Shown here: piece by piece, positions 24,343-25,751 of the stretch
Layout of the letters: every line of letters starts with the position of its first letter
Numbering within the stretch: position 1 is the stretch's first letter
Translations under genes and position numbers: made by a program
Notes under the pieces: generated by a model
Database searches by the model: none
Seen by the model: the letters and a program-made list of their open reading frames with translations, nothing else
What the model was told of the DNA's origin: nothing
DNA from: an uncultured Planctomycetaceae bacterium
GTDB taxonomy: Bacteria; Planctomycetota; Planctomycetia; Pirellulales; Pirellulaceae
DNA length: 25,751 bases
Direction: 5' to 3'
NCBI GenBank assembly: GCA_903927685.1
Contig: CAIYOB010001152.1
Coordinates: 1-25,751 of the forward strand

Positions 24343-24398
24343 AGTGTCCGCTTACGCTCTGCGAAAGAACTTTTTTTCGCGGAGCGAAAGGCGACAAT
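24343..24398 (+). repeat. R2 short hairpin repeat, copy 2 (56 bp)
   Basis: It begins AGTGTCCGCTTACGCTCTG and ends GCGAAAGGCGACAAT, with TTTCGCGGAGC shared exactly with copy 1. The same 56-base length and orientation as 21286-21341 support a dispersed element. The rest of 24053-24482 holds no gene that I can support. Confidence 0.72.
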
Positions 24399-24482
24399 AC
24401 CCTACTTCCGGAATTGTTCGGGTGTGTTCTCTGGCCGGCTCAGCCGTGTTCGCCGAATTGCTTGACGCCGCCGATCGACAGA

Positions 24483-25751
24483 CTACTTCGGTTCCAGGCG
24501 GTACTCGCCGCCTGCACGGGTGTCGAAGCCGACTCGCCCGTAGTCCTCGGCGGCACACGCGACGGGCTGCCCGGACTCGTCGGTGACTTTGACGCCCGAC
24601 GGCCACGGCGGATACAGCCGGCAGCGGCCGCCCGACTCGCTGGCGATCCGCAGCGATTGCACCTGGCCCTCGGACCACGCGGCACTCACCAGGAACGCGC
24701 CCTCGGCTCGAAAGTGCTCGAAGCGGGCCGCCAAGTCGCGGGGCCAGGCGGGGAACACGCGCAGGGCTCCGTCCCAACTCTGCAGCAGCATCTCTTGCAG
24801 CGGAGCGATCACGCCCAGGGACTCGGTCCACGCACCGGCGCGTCCGTAGTTGGCCACGGCCATGCCCCAGATCAACCCGTTGGGGTGCCGCCAGCGCTGA
24901 ACCAGGTCGCGGAAGACGGGATAATCCCGGTCGGCGATGAACGCGCCGGCCCGCAAGCGGCCCATCACCATCCAGGGATACTGGCCGAAGTACCAAGTGG
25001 TCGGCGATTCGGGCCACGGCTTGCCGTCGTGCGTCGCGGGCTGCGGTTGATACGGACGGCCGAAGCCGAACTCCGGAGGATTACTCTCGGCACACAAGCG
25101 GTCGATCCCCGTCAACGCCAGCGGCGGCCGGCCGTCGTCGCCGGCACAGTGCTCCAGTCGCTCCCGCCACTGGTCCCGCAACTCCGCATCCGTCTGCAGC
25201 ACCTCGCTGGCCAGGATCGCCGCCCGCAGACAGTACCGCAGATGCTGCATGACCTGCGTGCGATCCGTGTAGTCCTGCGGAGTGCCGCTGAAGCCGTCCT
25301 CGCCCTGGTTCGATGGAAAAGCGTGATACAGGCCGTCGTCGCCCGGCTGCAGAAAGTCGGTATAGAACAGGGCCGCGTCCCGCAGCACCGGATAGCCCGT
25401 GGCGCGCAGCCAGTCGGCGTCCTGCGTCACCAGGTATCGCCACCAGTACGGATTGACGGCCCAGCCGGTCATGTAGGCCATGCGGCCCATGGGCACGACG
25501 CCCAGCGGATCGTCTGCGGCGAGGATCGGATAGCCACTCAACTGGATGAACACGCCGCGCGTGCCGTAGTACTCGCGGGCGATCTTGCGCCCGATCGGCA
25601 GGAAGAAATCCAGGCCGCGGAAATAGGCGTCGCCAAGTTCCAGGTGGTTGGCCGTGTAGTCGCCCCAGAACGGCTCCTGGAAGTTGTAGTTCGTGTGATA
25701 GTCGCCGTGCCAGTGCGAATAGTCGCGCACCGTGCTGGGCAGGAACAGCCC
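24483..25751 (-). CDS. GH95-like glycoside hydrolase, start beyond the window
   Basis: The minus-strand frame is open from 25751 to a TAG at 24483-24485, giving 422 visible residues and no start. WHGDYHTNYNFQEPFWGDYT and ANHLELGDAYFRGLDFFLP are the opening of an (alpha/alpha)6 barrel, as in GH95 and related families. PLQEMLLQSWDGALRVFPAW and FRAEGAFLVSAAWSEGQVQS match the end of the GH95 barrel and the start of its C-terminal beta domain. GH95 enzymes remove fucose or galactose by inversion. The usual 'DGNFG' sequence before 'EMLLQS' is absent (GAWTESLGVIAPLQEMLLQS instead), so substrate or even activity may differ. It points away from the other glycan genes and is likely in a transcript coming from beyond the window. 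Confidence 0.75.
   Translation of the reverse strand, partial: GLFLPSTVRDYSHWHGDYHTNYNFQEPFWGDYTANHLELGDAYFRGLDFFLPIGRKIAREYYGTRGVFIQLSGYPILAADDPLGVVPMGRMAYMTGWAVNPYWWRYLVTQDADWLRATGYPVLRDAALFYTDFLQPGDDGLYHAFPSNQGEDGFSGTPQDYTDRTQVMQHLRYCLRAAILASEVLQTDAELRDQWRERLEHCAGDDGRPPLALTGIDRLCAESNPPEFGFGRPYQPQPATHDGKPWPESPTTWYFGQYPWMVMGRLRAGAFIADRDYPVFRDLVQRWRHPNGLIWGMAVANYGRAGAWTESLGVIAPLQEMLLQSWDGALRVFPAWPRDLAARFEHFRAEGAFLVSAAWSEGQVQSLRIASESGGRCRLYPPWPSGVKVTDESGQPVACAAEDYGRVGFDTRAGGEYRLEPK

Noticed and set aside
22796..24482. A CRISPR array accompanying the cas1 fragment
   Set aside because: I looked for direct repeats at regular spacing in this region on both strands and saw none; R2 copies are 3 kb apart and not array-like.

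Overview
The window is about 25.8 kb of GC-rich bacterial DNA that most resembles a member of the Planctomycetota (Pirellulales-like). The grounds are the mix of genes rather than a marker gene: large secreted glycan-active enzymes, HzsA-like haem proteins outside any anammox cluster, a Tat-exported Gfo/Idh/MocA oxidoreductase, a very cysteine-rich small lipoprotein, planctomycete-type conserved unknowns and dispersed hairpin repeats. No rRNA, tRNA or CRISPR array was seen.

Layout. 1-4022 (+): the end of a discoidin-like protein and a secreted GH38 alpha-mannosidase-like enzyme. 4023-4845: a decayed stretch holding two inverted repeats and an apparent remnant of a DUF3307 membrane-protein gene. 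4846-13483 (+): panD, an HzsA-like haem protein overlapping panD by 11 bp, a LamG plus N,N-dimethylformamidase-like protein, a 136-bp hairpin repeat (R1), and a second HzsA-like protein. 13577-16956 (-): a small basic Lys/Ala-rich protein, a membrane-bound HdrDE-like Fe-S oxidoreductase and a coiled-coil protein. 17195-19614 (+): a conserved unknown and a SNF2-type ATPase. 20165-20958 (-): a cysteine-rich lipoprotein with a clear intrinsic terminator. 21128-21341: a second R1 copy beside a second short repeat (R2). 21490-22776 (+): a Gfo/Idh/MocA oxidoreductase, followed 19 bp later by what looks like a cas1 start that loses homology after about 40-50 codons. 23483-24052 (-): a small single-span membrane protein. 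24343-24398: another R2 copy. 24483-25751 (-): a GH95-like glycosidase cut by the window end.

How the genes may work together. The two ends (GH38, discoidin, GH95-like, Gfo/Idh/MocA) fit capture and breakdown of complex glycans outside the cytoplasm. The central block is the most unusual part: two HzsA-like proteins, each with CxxCH haem sites, bracket a DMFase-like protein carrying the H-x-E motif of that amidohydrolase. All three appear exported. The substrate is unknown; no hzsB or hzsC was seen, so hydrazine synthesis is not implied. All family calls rest on reading the translated sequence; no database search was run.
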